DNA of 64,000 nt from Hypsibius dujardini (GCA_001579985.1 LRSR01008901.1:1-64000); one strand, 5' to 3'; counted from the first letter of the stretch, positions 36,361 to 49,715 are shown. The notes: generated by a model not told the origin, from the sequence alone. A program made the numbers and translations.

Positions 36361-39300
36361 ATGCATATCTTGTCTTTGCGACACTTTCTTATTGGGTTAG
36401 TAATCTCAACAAAAAATTTGACTTTTGCGGGGAACATCACCCTTATATCGATTACTGCGATCGATGACGGACGGGCCGGTTTCTGGTCCACCAACCTAAT
36501 TTTTGACGTCGTTACGAATATGCTATTTAATAATTTAACTCACATACCGCTGAGGTATCGCCACGATGGTAACTACAGCGCACTGAAGGACAAGCCCGAA
36601 TTCAGTCCAGGCCGTAATCCACTAGCTGCTCCACCTCCAAAGGAGTGCGAAGCGGGAAATGTTGCCGACTTTTTCTTCAAGTTTTATTATGACCATCAGG
36701 AATTATTCACCGGTCATCTGGAACAGCAGTTCACGATCGTCACAATCACCGGTAAAGGAATTAGACATACTGCATATTTAAATTACTGAGACCCGCAAAT
36801 GAAATGTGACTCTGTACTGTAGTAAAGTAAAATTATTAATATAATTTAATTTAATGTCAGTAATTATTCATATTTGTTTTAGACTGCGACGACTCAACGC
36901 TTGAAGTTGCCAATTTTATGAGAGGTATGAATTACAAAGGTCTTTTATTTGCACGCGACCACTTTATTCCAACCCATTTTTCTCTACCTACCCCCCCCCC
37001 CACCCAACTCATGTTTAATATGAAGACCTCAACGTTCAATCATCAATTCGACACGTTTTAGTCAGGATAAGAGCGATTTTCGAATAAAATATAGAGGAAT
37101 TTTAGACCACACTGATTTCATGACACGCTTCAGCCCATAAAATGAATTGGTATCTCTGTCAAACAAATCTCATTTAAATTGTCTGTTGATTCTGTCACAC
37201 GATATCTCTTACGAGACATTTCCTATTTGCTGACACCCGATAGTGCTGATACTAGCAATTTTTGTTATAATCCAATTTTTCTCGTGAAAAACTTTTATGG
37301 CCAATACAACTATTGTTCTAATAAAGCAACTTCTGGAAATTTAAATATATAGTAAACATTTTCAAGTCATTTTCATCTCAGTCCATTGGTTGAAACTGCG
37401 AATAGATTTTCTACTTGAGTAGAATAAGATTTTCAATAACTTTTATTGTTAATAAGAGTTGTTTAAATGCCTGTGTTGGGTGGTACCCAACAGGTACCCA
37501 ATACTTACTAATAGTACGGTATATCTACCTAGTTCCTAACTCATTCCTATCTACCCTCACATTCATTAATGTGCTTATTCAGCTGTTATTACGTACATAA
37601 TTCCGCCATGTTGGCAGGAACTAGTACGTTAGATCAGGAACTATTCTTTATCTCTGACTATATAAGTGTGTTTTGCAGTAATCTAAAAGAGTTCCTTCCT
37701 TTTTCCTCTTAACAGTAAAGTCTTCCCTCAATTCTTCTCCCATTATTCAGTCTAATAGCTTGTATGTTCAGGTTCTTCCGTCCTAGTAGGGACGGAGGAT
37801 TAACACCTGTAAGGAATTTTTCTTGGAAATGATCTGCAACGTATTATTGTGTTGAAATATTCCCTTATGAAGCAAATCAACAAGCTAGATAAACTTTAAA
37901 AATAAGTAAACTGAATTCAATTTTATCCTTGAAATTTTTTATTATAAATATAACTCAATTTAAAAATTCATACGATTTCAAAACCCTGTACTTCGTGATG
38001 ATACCATAATAAATGTATGCCCTTGTAAGACTAAATTTGTGCTCAGACACAAAGGCATTGCTCGCGCTCTCCGTCCCCATCAGCGTCCTCTCTGACATCG
38101 ATCGCTATCCGACTGCCCTGAATTTCTTTTCCATGCCGGATGCGTATTTTGTTCACACTGTGGCACTGCTGGCTCAGCGCTTTCGTTGGTCCGGCATCAA
38201 CGTGTTATGCAATATCGAGGGTGACTTCGAAGGGAAGCTATGCCAACACTTTGACGAGTTCATGCAAACCAGCGTGGCGAGAAATACGGAAATTTACAAG
38301 ACCGTGATCGCAATCAAATATGAGGATGAAGTGTATGCTAACTTTACACCTGTGTACCCTCACTTTACAAGCCAACGAGGTGAGTGTAATATCGAAGTTT
38401 TACTTTTTAAAAGTTGCTTGGCTTGTCTCAATTTTTTGTCAATCTTCTATGGGAAGAAAGGATCCCTTTTTTGTGTTGTAAAAAAAACTCAATCTGGGCC
38501 GACTCTAAAACAATCCGGTCATTGGTTCACAGTTATAATGGTGTTGCTTGGACCGTCGCTGCTCCGCACCTTTATGATCGGTGCTCACAGCCGGAATATG
38601 ACCAATGGAGATTACGTATGTGAAGGTCAATGGCGAATTAGTTGACTTTTTCTTCACAGCAAACGATCATGAGTGGGATGATTTACCCACAGATTTTTTT
38701 GGCATTTGGAATTCTTGGCATTCCCAGTCAAAACGCTATTTTCTGGAAAAAGAATCAAACTGATGACAAGGTGAGACAATTTTATTGACCGTTTCTTTAT
38801 GGGCATCATGCAAACAATTGTTCGGGTATTAGACCAATCATAGTAAACATTTGTTATACAATTTTGTTTACCCGAAAAATTGTCTAGGAAGCCTTCCTGG
38901 CTTTCCGGAGCTTGCTAATTATTGCGGACAGTGAGGGAGATCACAACGGCCCGCAAGAGGTCAATTGGAAGGTACACGCGGAACTCAAGCGTCGATATAA
39001 CATCTCGCAAAAAATTGAAGAAGAGGTACAGTAATGCCAAAAGGGGAGGCTTTTAAGGCCTGTGGGGAAAAACCTTGAAATCTATAGTAGCACTCTATTC
39101 TTTTTTTGTATTATTTAGGATGCAGAAGTACCAGTGAAGCAATACGAAATCTTTTCGATTATAGCTTCGGTTTGTATAGTGTATAATCGTGAACGTATTT
39201 GTTATGTATTTTTATGTATGTAATACAAGCTATTGTTGTTTTATATTTTTGGTGATACTAACAAGCAGTTTTCACAGACTTTAGAAAGGACTCGCCACTA

Positions 39301-42300
39301 TCTTGACCGCATGACGGTCTCAGACTTTGTGAAGGAGTGCTGCAACCAATCGTATAACCTGACTACCCGACAAGTTTACGTGGATCAATTTGGTGTCCTT
39401 CGATCACTGATTGTTGCGAAGCGGCTAGGTCCTTCCGGGCTGTTTGAGGTAAGTATGCACCGTACTGTACGAATATTATGCCAGCAAACGATTATAGAAA
39501 AACGCTCGTTTTCACAGTCAGTGATCACTTTCAACCTTGTGACTGGGAATGTTGACCTTTTGGAGACCTTCAATTGGTTTGGTCTTACCACATTGCCCGG
39601 AGAAATAGATCATTGCGGTCTTAACGGAGAAAACTGTTTAGCCACAAGAGAACCGGGTTGGTAGGAGGAGCAAACCTTAAGTAGTGTCACCTTATTTTTC
39701 GTAAAGAGTCTGTCAGGTATCCGGGTCAACTGAACTCAGATTAATGTAATTTAACCTCGTATCACTTACTTAAAAAAATTGAATTGAATAATCAGTTTGA
39801 AAGGGAAGAGAAAGTAATATTCTGATATGGGCGCAACGAAATTATGGCATTTATTCTGATCTCCAGCTTATTTTCCATGAGAATTTTTGATTTTCCACCT
39901 GACATCGAATCTTCAGTATAACATCTTGGCAAACACTGTGCCACAAAAAAACCACATAAAATGAAACCACAGAAGAGACTCGGTCATCCGTTATACACTG
40001 ATTTCCGCCTCTCTCCGAAATCATCGCCAGAATAAACAAAATAAGCAAAAGATTCCTTCCTCGCATTGACCTACTTTTTTAAATCCAAAGTCCGCGGTCG
40101 TCCATCTATTATCAAAGTAAAGGAAAAAATATTCCGTCCGTCCCTTATCGTTTAAAAAACATACGGTGACAGTACTTATGGTTTTCCCCTCGCATCATTT
40201 TATACGCAAATGCGTGAAAACGATTGTACACACATTTTTTCCGCTGCCAGAACTGATCAACATTGGAATACCGATCATTTGCATCATTTTGGTCTTGCTG
40301 ACGGCTCTGGGCACTTTTTTTGTGCGGTAAAATAGTCTCTTCATTATCCCGACAGAACATGAAGGAAAGAGGAATATGATATACTGACATTTTCAGAAGA
40401 ATGACGCTGCAAAATCGTCTCGCTGACCTTGTATTGCGAGATATACGGTTGGAAGAACCGGAAACGTACCGCATGGGTTCGCAGCCGCGAGTGACAAAGC
40501 TGTTGGATCAACTTGAAAGAGCTGGGTTTTATGGTGAAACCCCGGTGTATGTTCAGGAATTCTCCATGAACACGGGCGTACAACGGGTTGCACAAAACCT
40601 TGCTTTGGTCGACGGATTAGTTGCGGTAATTCATTTTAAATGAGTATCATCGAACAAATTATTCATTTGAAACTTTAATGAATCAACTGATTTTACTAAC
40701 GTAAGATGTGCAAAATTAATGTAAAAAGAAAATAATGTAATTTTATTTTTGTTAATTTTATATACGTTCCTTTATCATTTCTAATTTTCAAAATTTTTAT
40801 GAATAATTTCTGACATTTGAGGAGCCAATTTTTGTAATAACAGGTATCACGCGCTCGTCACCCTTTCATCGCTGAATTTTACGGAATCTCTTTTAACCGA
40901 ACATCATCCAGCTTAGTTTTCGAACGGCCCTTAAAAGGGCCTTTATACTCGGTCATTCGGGCTAACGAAATGATCTACGACTTTGACGTCCGCATGCAAA
41001 TAATGAACGCCATGATCTTGGTAAGTCAACACTTACTTTGTGCTATTTGACACTGGGTCGAAAAATGGAAGAAGAGACAGAATTTCAACAGGCCCTCCAT
41101 TTCATCCACACGTCGGTTCTGAGCTATCACGGCGCCTTCAGCAACGAGGTCTGCCTCATCAACAATCGCTACGTCTTGCGTGTCACCCACGCTGGGTTTC
41201 TTCGGCTCCTTAATCTATTCCGCGACGAAGACTCCTTTAGATCATGCTGTAGAACGTCTGCAGATAAGGCTGCCGTTATCGAGCAATACCGTGGTGACGA
41301 TATCAGGAACTTGGGCGTGATTCTCGCAGACATGTTCAACATTGATCCCTACGGTACAAAATGTGCAAGTACAGAGGGTCCGCCAGCAAAGTGCGGACAG
41401 TTTCTTTTAAAACGACTCGACCACCTATTTTTCATCATTCAGATTCGGAAATAGTTTAACTTTGTTGAAATCGAGTTCAGAAGTAATCTGATACTTACCC
41501 GGGGAGAACTTATTGAAATTGTCTGAGTGCCGGAGAGTGCCGGAGAGTCTCCATTTTCAGGCTATTTACAGGTTGAAAAGAATTGCCAATATATTCAACG
41601 TTTTTCAGTCCCACCTGGCCCGACGTTGCTCGCATCAGTTTCAAACTGACCACAGATGTATCACACAATCTAATCAGTCAAAACAAAAGAAAGGAAAGCT
41701 ATAAAACTCTAAACTAAAAACGTCAGACTTGAACAACATTCATCTTTAATTTTCCGGAACGAGGGTCTCAATCAATGAATCAGGGTGCCTTTTCTTTGCT
41801 TTATTTTGCACAGCAACATAGAACAATGTTGTTAAAATGACATCCTCCTATTCATTGAAATAATCAGAGAAAAGATTCCTTAAAACATAAGAAATTGGCA
41901 GCCATTCTAATTATCCCATAGGAAAAAAAGAGAGGTTCGACCACTATTAAAGCTGCAGGTGGGTTCGCTATATTTTCACTAATTTGGTCTGATTTTTTGA
42001 GTGAAAGACTTTTATCAGAGGAAAGAAGCCAGCCTGTTTTGTAACAAAAATACGTTGTGAAATTACTGCGTCATCGTGATAAAAATCGGCATATCTGAAA
42101 CTGTCCGCACTTTGCTGGCGCACCCTCTGTAGGGGATCGTTTGTAGAAACCTTACGGTTTGTAACTTGTACCACAAGGGGTGGGCCGGAGTGGGACAAGG
42201 GTGATAAAGCCTTTGCTTTGAAATTCAATCCAAAAGTCGGCCTATCGCCATCAGTGACCATTTTTAAAGTTGCAGGAGACTGACTATTTTTAACTATGTT

Positions 42301-45300
42301 TTATTAATAGAGTCAAATTTAGGATGATTTTCGAAATTCATTTCGCCGTTGTTGTCCGAAAAGTGTAACGTTTTTTGGCGTGATTTCAAAATTTCAGAAA
42401 ACCATAGAAGATTCCAGTTTCTCTGATTTTAACTGTAAAAACGTCGATTTTCTGAAAAGATTTCGTTTGATGACTTTTTTGACGTTCCCTCTCAAAACCC
42501 GATTGGAATCGATTGACATTGGCATGATCTTTTTCGGGAATGAGGGGGCGGGGCTGTGGGTCATTTCTGCAAGGTCACTCGTAATTTTTCGCTCAGTCCC
42601 AAAAAGGAATGTCAAGGGGCGAAGTTAAAGGTCAACAGTGAATCTATTGACGCCAACCAATTCCAAATTGCATTGTTAGGAAAAGTCTCAAAAACCATTA
42701 TCTGAACTGAAAAACTGAAGCTTCTGAAAATTTTTGAAATTCCCGGGGGACCGTGGAATTCAGATCCTTGCGATCCCACCGCAAATCTATGATTATCAGG
42801 AGCGAACCTCCGAATTTGGGATCAAGTTTAAAAAAATGTTTTCCACCCCGATGCACACCTCTGGCTCACTCTTTGGAGGTCATGTGTTCTGATCTATTAA
42901 AACTATAAAAGAGCATCTGTAAACACAGAGTGGAATACACCTGTACCAGATGTTTGAAAACTGCTTGGATTACGACAGATCTTTTCTTCTTTAGTGAAGA
43001 AAGAATTGCGATTTGAATCAACGAACACTATCCATCGCAAGATCCATGAAATGGTGGCTCGCTGCTTGGAAAGTGAATCACGCGCTCGTCCTACAGCTAC
43101 GGATCTCAAGCGCTGGCTCACCACGGTCAGAGTACCCAAAAAAAACTTTGTCGAACTACTGCTCGACCGTTTGGAGAAGCATTCCGCTTCACTGGAAGAA
43201 ACGGTTCAGTCGCGGACCGAGGCGCTGTTGGATGAAACGAGGAAGGTCGACGATCTTCTCCGAGAAATACTACCATCGTATGTCAAGTCTTTTCATGCAT
43301 GAACTGTAAACAAAATGGACGAAGTAACACCTGCTACAATTACATTTTGACGCGTAGAGCAATCATAACAAAGCTTCGAAATCACGAACCCATCATCGCG
43401 GAGATATTTGACAGCGTGACCATCATGTTCAGCGACATCCCCGCGTTTGGGTTGATCGTCGCACAGAGCGAACCTCTCGGGGTAATTGATTTTCTCAATC
43501 ACCTCCACACCGCTTTCGACCGGGTTGTCGCGCAGTTCGATGCGTACAAGGTGGAAACCATCAATGACTCTTACGTGGTACGCAGTAAGGCACAATAACT
43601 TCCATTCCGTTTCCCGCTGGCGAGAATTCTACCGTCGACAATTGGTCTCTTCAAATCAAGGATTGCAAAACTAAAATGAACCAACACAATTTACTCAGCC
43701 ACAGTTAAAATTATAGTAAATCTTTTTGGATTTGGTTCTTTTAGTTGCCTGACAAGTGAAGCCTAAAGTAACGTTCAACTGGAAAGGAAAGAAAAAAAAG
43801 AAAACTAAAATTAGCAAGTTCGACTAAAACAAAAGAAAAAACTCTAAAAGTTTTAGTTACTAAAGGAAGTAAACTATATATTGTTGGACCACGCCCAACA
43901 AGTTTTCATATCCAATCATTATTGGTCTTTAACTCACGAGTATCATACTTAGTTTGTAACTCTGTCTACTCTGTTAACCCTATTCTGATGTATGTGCTAT
44001 TTGCCTTCATTTCTATAGTTAAAACTTTACTATATAATAATGTGTTTTTTATTTCTACGCGCAGTTCTACTTCCTCTTTCCTTTCTTTCAGTTTATTTCT
44101 CTAACAGTCTTTACTATCAGTCTAATAAACTTGTTAACTATCCAACTTACGGTGGGTAGACCTAACAATATCATTAAAACTAAATTTTAGTTAACTAAAA
44201 AACTAATTAATTGTCGAATGCAGGGTGATTCACTACCAAATGATCACGCGCAATCGGTTGTCAGAGGAACTGTGCGCAACTGATCATATCCCTGTGATTA
44301 GCTTAAACAAAGATGATTCAGTTTAGGAGACGTTAGCGTTCAAACAATTGGGAAAAAGCAGTAATCTGTTCTGTTACTGATCGCTAAAAGTCAATTTTCG
44401 AAGGAGGGTGGCTCACTTTTGTATAATTGAATTCAGTCATGGGCGCAAACTGGCAAAAAATATCAGCCAATTTCGTCAAATTTTTGTGGCCAGTGTCCCT
44501 GCCAGAATGAAACTAGAAACATCCCAACCAGGTATTTAGACGCAAAACAGTTAAGCTTTATATAATTTGAAAAAATTTGACCAAAATAACGAAAATCATA
44601 TTTTTGGTGATTTTGTTAATGTGTCCAAGTGGTAGTGAATCACCCTGTCCGTTAAGTTTATTAATTTTCGCCATGCCTATGTACATAAACCTATACCACT
44701 GTAAGGAGTGTGGAGTGTGAGCTTGAAACTCAAACTTTAAACTCTTTATATACTAGTATGGCAAAAATTAAAAACATTAAAGGTATTAACATTAAAGGTA
44801 TTCAAGTAGTTCGTGCCTTTCGTTGCGCCTTTGTTAAGTTTTTAGTCACGCTGAAATCAAAACTCTACAGCACGAAGATTGTCATTTAATCGTAATAAAA
44901 ATTGTTCAATCTCATTTGTTCAGGTTGCAAGTGGTCTTCCCGTGAGGAACGGTGATCGCCACGCGGTGGCAATTTGTCGGCTGGCACAACAACTTCTACG
45001 GGCCGGCGCTGCGGTGCACATTCCCGCATGGGGCTCCGTCACAATCTGTCCGCGAATCGGCATCAATTCTGGTTTGAGTTTTATGCCAAATATGCCGACT
45101 TGACTCGCGTAAATTTCATGAACCAAAATTCCAGCTTTGCAATTGCAGGATTTATAGCGGCTGGAGTTGCGGGGACTCGTGCGCCACGCTACTGCCTGTG
45201 AGAGAAACCACTTCCAACGTTTTTAATGCCGACTGACCGGGCATTAGCTAATGATTTTCACTAGTTTCACTATAATTTAGGCCAAAAATTATTATATAAG

Positions 45301-46166
45301 TGACATTGCCAAAAAGTGTCGCCTTAAAACAAAACAGGCATGAATTCCTGAAACTGTTGTGCTATCGACAGTTAAAAACAATTATAGCAGCCTCAGTGCT
45401 CGTCGTTTTCTAGCATTGTTGAGTAGTCCTGACAAAGTATTGGTCAGCATTAAAGAAAGCCTCGAAATGTATAATAACACCATAATAACCGAACCATAAT
45501 AGAGCTTGCGCTCGCTAGATTGCTTAATCTATAACTAAAATACCTTTATAGCGCCACAAACCATGACACGGCAGTTTTGAGGACCCAAAATATGTTTTTT
45601 AATCAAATGTTTTTCAATAAATTTAAATAAATTAAATAATTTAATTAAATTTGTGAGTGATTGTTATGAATTTTTTTCTTAGATTCGGGGATACAATGAA
45701 CACAGCGAGCCGCATGGAATCGCATGGAGCGGGTCAGTGGCGTGCAATTTTCAGTTTTTCAGAAGTCCATTGCGCTTTGATCTGTACCCATTTAAAGATA
45801 CGCAACACTCATGTTTGGTTTGTGTACTGTGACAAAACTAAACCTCTCTGTAGCTAACAAGATCCACGTATCGTCATCGACTTACAAACTGGTTGAAGAA
45901 GCAAGATTGCGCACGAACGACGTGGAACTTGACCACCTAGTGTTTAAGGCTAGAGGCCTCGTTCCCGTCAAAGTAAGACATTTCGTTGTGCTACTGTATG
46001 TTAACTGCATTGCTCATAACTTCCGGAATCGCTTTCGCCATTTCACCACGTTAATCTTAAACGTTTGTTGATCACATTATTTTCTCCTCGTCGATAGGGA
46101 AAGGGATTGGTGAATACTTTCTGGTTATCATCTTCAGCAGCTAACGATCACCAGATGGCTGTTTGA
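36361..46166 (+). CDS. Receptor guanylyl cyclase 2, 20 exons, 1035 aa
   Basis: Exons: 36361-36751, 36883-36924, 38047-38379, 38533-38615, 38693-38770, 38888-39025, 39119-39169, 39278-39448, 39518-39656, 40251-40326, 40397-40625, 40844-41020, 41092-41353, 42995-43277, 43358-43577, 44924-45071, 45149-45197, 45683-45732, 45854-45972, 46098-46166. Every exon has the same length as in GC-1 and all phases join, so the frame is whole. The architecture is the same: ectodomain, TM (IPIICIILVLLTALGTFF), pseudokinase, linker and cyclase with FSDIPAFG, ETINDSYV, RYCLFGD and NTASRME. Exon 3 is the most different of the three paralogues (SVLSDIDRYPTA, NVLCNIEGDFEGK). Introns 2 and 15 carry solo LTRs, and intron 15 is about 1.2 kb longer than in its sisters. 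Acceptors and donors are conserved, so expression is possible. Confidence 0.93.
37474..37805. mobile_element. Solo LTR in GC-2 intron 2
   Basis: A 332-bp TG...CA sequence, starting TGTTGGGTGGTACCCAACAG and ending GGAGGATTAACA, flanked by CCTG on both sides (37470-37473, 37806-37809). The paralogous intron of GC-1 has an uninterrupted site reading GCCTGTAATG. A 4-bp duplication suits a Gypsy-like LTR element, but no internal region is present for classification. It is a recombination remnant, younger than the duplication. Confidence 0.85.
42360..42640. mobile_element. Decayed GGGGCGGGG-type element in GC-2 intron 13
   Basis: Counterpart of the GC-1 sequence at 29490-29790, sharing GAATCGATTGACATTGGCAT and GAGGGGGCGGGGCTGTGGGT. 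It shows GC-1 and GC-2 descend from a copy that already had this insert, or exchanged it later. Confidence 0.5.
43882..44167. mobile_element. Solo LTR in GC-2 intron 15
   Basis: A 286-bp TG...CA sequence, TGTTGGACCACGCCCAACAA to GTGGGTAGACCTAACA, flanked by ATAT on both sides. The terminal palindromic TGTTGG...CCCAACA form and the 4-bp target duplication match the solo LTR at 37474, so the two may be from related LTR families. It lies inside a larger insertion (about 43610-44830) that GC-1 and GC-3 lack. Confidence 0.8.
44221..44647. mobile_element. MITE with CAGGGTGATTCACTACCA ends in GC-2 intron 15
   Basis: CAGGGTGATTCACTACCA at the left is inverted at the right as TGGTAGTGAATCACCCTG. The 427-bp interior has no coding capacity. 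No target duplication was clear, so the superfamily is left open. Confidence 0.85.
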
Positions 46167-47182
46167 GTTTGCACGCCGAATACTACTGTACCGGGGTAGT
46201 ACCATAACTGCCACAGTTGAACCGCAACAACTCAGCAGCTTATCTATATCCACTTTCGCTCCCTTTATAAATTCTCGTATTTTCGAGCAAATCGCATTCA
46301 ATGACATCGAAGAGCCGCGCACAAACAAATCGAACTTTGCTGATTTATATAAAATTGCCGTGATCTGCTTCTGTTTACTTCTGAGATGCCAAAAAAAGAG
46401 AATTATTTTCCAACAAACATAGAGGAAGATAACTGTCGTTTTTAACAATTTTTCTTCTTCACAGAAAATTTTCACGACTCTCGAGTGCTGATGGACGAAA
46501 TACTCTGTAACTCTGTAACCCTCTAGTTTTTATATTGAATTAATAACAATTAACTGCGTTTGTTGTTGCGCCGATAAGACGAGAACTGTAAAACGCACAT
46601 AGTTTTGCTGTCAAAAAAGTTTCTTCAGACGAAGTGAACGACTCGTTCAAAATCAGACCCAGAGGTTGCATGCTAGTTCGGCTGTCCCGGACGTGAATGA
46701 TGAACTAGAATTCGACTCATTCCATTTTCGTCAAAATGTTTTCACAAATCGCTTGTACACCGGACGTTGGATGATCCGCAGTCCGACTCGTTGGATATTC
46801 TCGGTGTTGACAGTGTGTCACCTGACTCATTCAGTTTCCCGGATAATGACTAACCGGAATATCGCTTAATCGGTATATCTAGGTTTCAGTTCTTCATCAG
46901 GATTCTTCGTATACTACACAGACCGCCATGTCCACTGCTGCTGAACGATCGTTTGCTGATCCCAAAGAATCATCATGAACGGAAATAACACCATTTTGCT
47001 CATTAGCACGACAAAAATTTAACATCCTGCCCTTACAGTAGCTTATTCGTTCGTTTTCGTCATAAAAAGCTCTTGTTTTGCTTCCTTTGTTGTAACCCGT
47101 TTTTTCTACGCTTTCGATGATCCTATAGGAAGCATCTTCGACACAACTTTCTTCTAAGACATTTTATTTTACAAATATAAGT
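46167..47182. other. Repeated spacer between GC-2 and Ly6-A
   Basis: This approximately 1-kb block recurs at 32178-33016, 48126-49146 and 62997-63864, always ending at a Ly6 signal-peptide exon. It must hold the Ly6 promoter and 5' UTR. Shared strings include AACCGCAACA and GTTTCAGTTCTTC. No other gene seen. Confidence 0.7.
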
Positions 47183-48125
47183 ATGGAATTCATCGGTAAA
47201 TCAGCATCTTTTGTGCTGGTCATATTGTCACTCCAAATCTACGGTAATTAGGCGTACTGAAATACTATTCCGGGTATACGGTTTCAGAAAGATTCTGCAC
47301 TAGTTAAATACTAAGGGTATTCAAATTTCGCTTATTTGCAGCGATTATTTCGCTAATTCAAACTCGCTAATTTCCCTGATTTTGAAAATAAGCGAGAAAA
47401 GCAGCCAGGGAACTGCTTTTCTCGGTTATCTGCTCGCTAATTGTGTGCATCTGTCTTGTGAGTGATCCATGTGAATTGAGATTAGCGAAGGAGACACAGC
47501 CTCAGGTAAGCCAGGGGGGCGTGTCCTCGTATCACCGTTGTAAGAGCGTGCAAAATCAGGGAGATTGGCGAGTTTGAGTTAGTGAAATAATCCCTGCAAA
47601 TAAGCGAACTTTGAATACCCTTACTGTATATCGATTTATTTGACAGACCCAGCGGCAGCAGTCAAAATCAAGTGTTACTCCTGTGAGGCCAGACGAGACT
47701 TTGGGAATCCCGATGTACAGAGCGGACCGTGTTGGGATGGCACCTTCAATCGCACCAGGGTTAAAACGGTCGATTGCAACGGCCGTTGTTTTACGAACCT
47801 TGCCGTCGATATCAATCCACGTAAGTATTAGCCCATTTCACAATTCGCCAAAATTTGAGAAAACCATTTTCCCGCTGAATTGTTTTGTTTCTTTATGCCT
47901 TTAGCCTACCGGGACCAGGTGATCCTGCGCGGTTGCGACAGTCCATGGCGTTCACCCTGTAGCAATCCCGAAAAGGACTTTCGGTGCTACCCAGTAGTAA
48001 CAATGTGTGACGAGGATTTATGCAACGACGGAATTCCACCAAAATCAGCTGCCCCTCCAATGGGATCCTTTCTGGCATCTTGCGGCCTTCTTATGTTTAG
48101 TGGGATAGCGCTTTTGTCGGTGTAG
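47183..48125 (+). CDS. Ly6-A: Ly6/uPAR three-finger protein, GPI-anchored, 3 exons, 151 aa
   Basis: Exons 47183-47243, 47647-47820 and 47905-48125 join in phase to 456 nt. Residues 1-20 are a signal peptide (MEFIGKSASFVLVILSL). The mature part starts with the CYSCEARRD motif, has CNGRC in the middle and ends with TMCDEDLCNDG, the CxxxxCN close of Ly6 domains. A hydrophobic tail (SFLASCGLLMFSGIALLSV) fits a GPI-anchor signal. Ten cysteines in the mature domain match the three-finger fold. It should sit on the outer membrane surface; the partner is unknown. Intron 1 contains a MITE (47314-47621) absent from Ly6-B. Confidence 0.9.
47314..47621. mobile_element. TA-flanked MITE, AGGGTATTCAAA family (copy 2), in Ly6-A intron 1
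   Basis: Same family as 20648-20954, with ends AGGGTATTCAAATTTCGC and AACTTTGAATACCCT, flanked by TA. Ly6-B's intron 1 keeps the empty site (CCATACTGTA), so this copy entered after the Ly6 duplication or was never in the donor copy. Confidence 0.9.
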
Positions 48126-49146
48126 AACATCATTGAATAACTGCCATCATGGAACCGCAACAGCCCAGCAGCTTATCCATATCGACTTTCGCTCCTCCCT
48201 CTCGCTTGTAAATTTTCGTATTTTGAGCAAATCGAATTCAATGACATTGAAGAGCCCCGCACGAACAAAACGAACTCTGTCGATTCATATAAAATTGGCT
48301 TGACCTGTTTAGTTTTTACCTCTGAGACGCTAAAAAGAGAAGTATTTTCCCCTAAACATATAGGAAGATCCGTGTTGATTTTAGCTAGCTTTCCTCTTCA
48401 CAGCGGCTTTTCTCAACTCTCGAATGATGATGGACGAAATACTCTGTAACTGTGTGACCCTGTGGTTTCTATATTGAATCACTAACAACTAACCGCGTTC
48501 GTTGCTGCGCCAATAAGACGAGAACTGTAAAGCACACGCAGCTTTGCTGTAAAAAAAACCTCATTAAACGAAGCGAACGGTTCACTCAAAATCAGTCTCA
48601 GAGTTTGCTTGCTGGTTCGGCTGTCCCGGACGTGAAAGATGAATAGCAACCCGACTCATTTCATTTTCACGAAGATGTTTTCACGAATCGCTTGTACACC
48701 GGACGTTGGATGACCCGTAGTCCGACTCATTCGGTATCCCCGGCCTTGACACCGTGCCACCTTACTCATTCGTTCTCCGGATATTGACTAACCGGGATGT
48801 CGCTTAATCGGCATATCTAAGTTTCAGTTCTTCGTCAGTTCAGTTCAGTTCAGTTCAGTTCTGGTGCACTGCACAGGGCGGCATTTTCAACCCAGCTGCT
48901 ACTAAACGGTCGCTCGATAATCCCAACGAACCATCATGAACGGAAATGACACCATGTTGCTCATTGGCACGACGACAATTAACCATCCTGCCCTTACAAT
49001 AGCTTATTCTATCGTTTTCGACATAAATAGCTCTTGTTTTGACTCCTTTGTTGTGGCCCGTTTTTCCCTCTCTTTAGTGGAGCCTTCAAGAAGCATCTTT
49101 TCGATACAGTTATCTGCCAAGGCATAACTCTTTTACAAAAAGAAGT
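48126..49146. other. Repeated spacer between Ly6-A and Ly6-B
   Basis: Another copy of the spacer that precedes Ly6 first exons, which makes Ly6-A and Ly6-B a tandem duplication of about 1.96 kb. A short (TTCAG)n run at 48831-48861 is specific to this copy. No gene seen. Confidence 0.7.
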
Positions 49147-49715
49147 ATGGAATTCATCGGTAAATCAACATCTCTTGTGCTAGTCATATTGTCACTCCTA
49201 ACTTACGGTAATTATGCGTACTGAAATACTATTCCGGGTATGCGGTTTTAGAAAGATTCTGCACTGGTTCCATACTGTAGATCAATTTATTCGACAGACA
49301 CAGTGGCAGCAGTCAAGGTCAAGTGTTACTCCTGTGAGGCCAGACGAAGCTTTGAGAATCCTGACGTACTGAGCGGACCGTGTTGGGATGGGACCTTCAA
49401 TCGCAGCAGAATTAATACGGTCGATTGCGACAGCCGTTGTTTTACAAACCTCGCCGTCGATATCAATCCACGTAAGTATTAGCCCCCCCCCCCCCGCCCC
49501 TGGGAGTCTCAATTTGCCGGAGTTTGAGGAAACTGTTTCTCTGTTGAGTTGTCATGTTTTTTTTGTCTTTAGCCTACCGAGACCAGGTGATCCTGCGCGG
49601 TTGCGACAGTAACAGGATTTCACCCTGTAGCAGTTTCGAAAGGGGCTTTCGGTGCTACCCAATAGTAACAAGGTGTGACGGGGACTTATGCAACGACGGC
49701 ATCCCACCAAAATAA
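49147..49715 (+). CDS. Ly6-B: truncated Ly6/uPAR paralogue lacking the GPI signal, 125 aa
   Basis: Exons 49147-49207, 49298-49471 and 49573-49715. The signal peptide and the whole three-finger domain are kept (CYSCEARRSF, CDSRC, TRCDGDLCNDG). The frame then stops at TAA after GIPPK, where Ly6-A has TCA and continues into its hydrophobic tail; sequence similar to that tail follows out of use. As it stands the product would be a secreted three-finger protein rather than a membrane-anchored one. Intron 2 has a run of 13 C. It may be functional or an early pseudogene. Confidence 0.75.
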
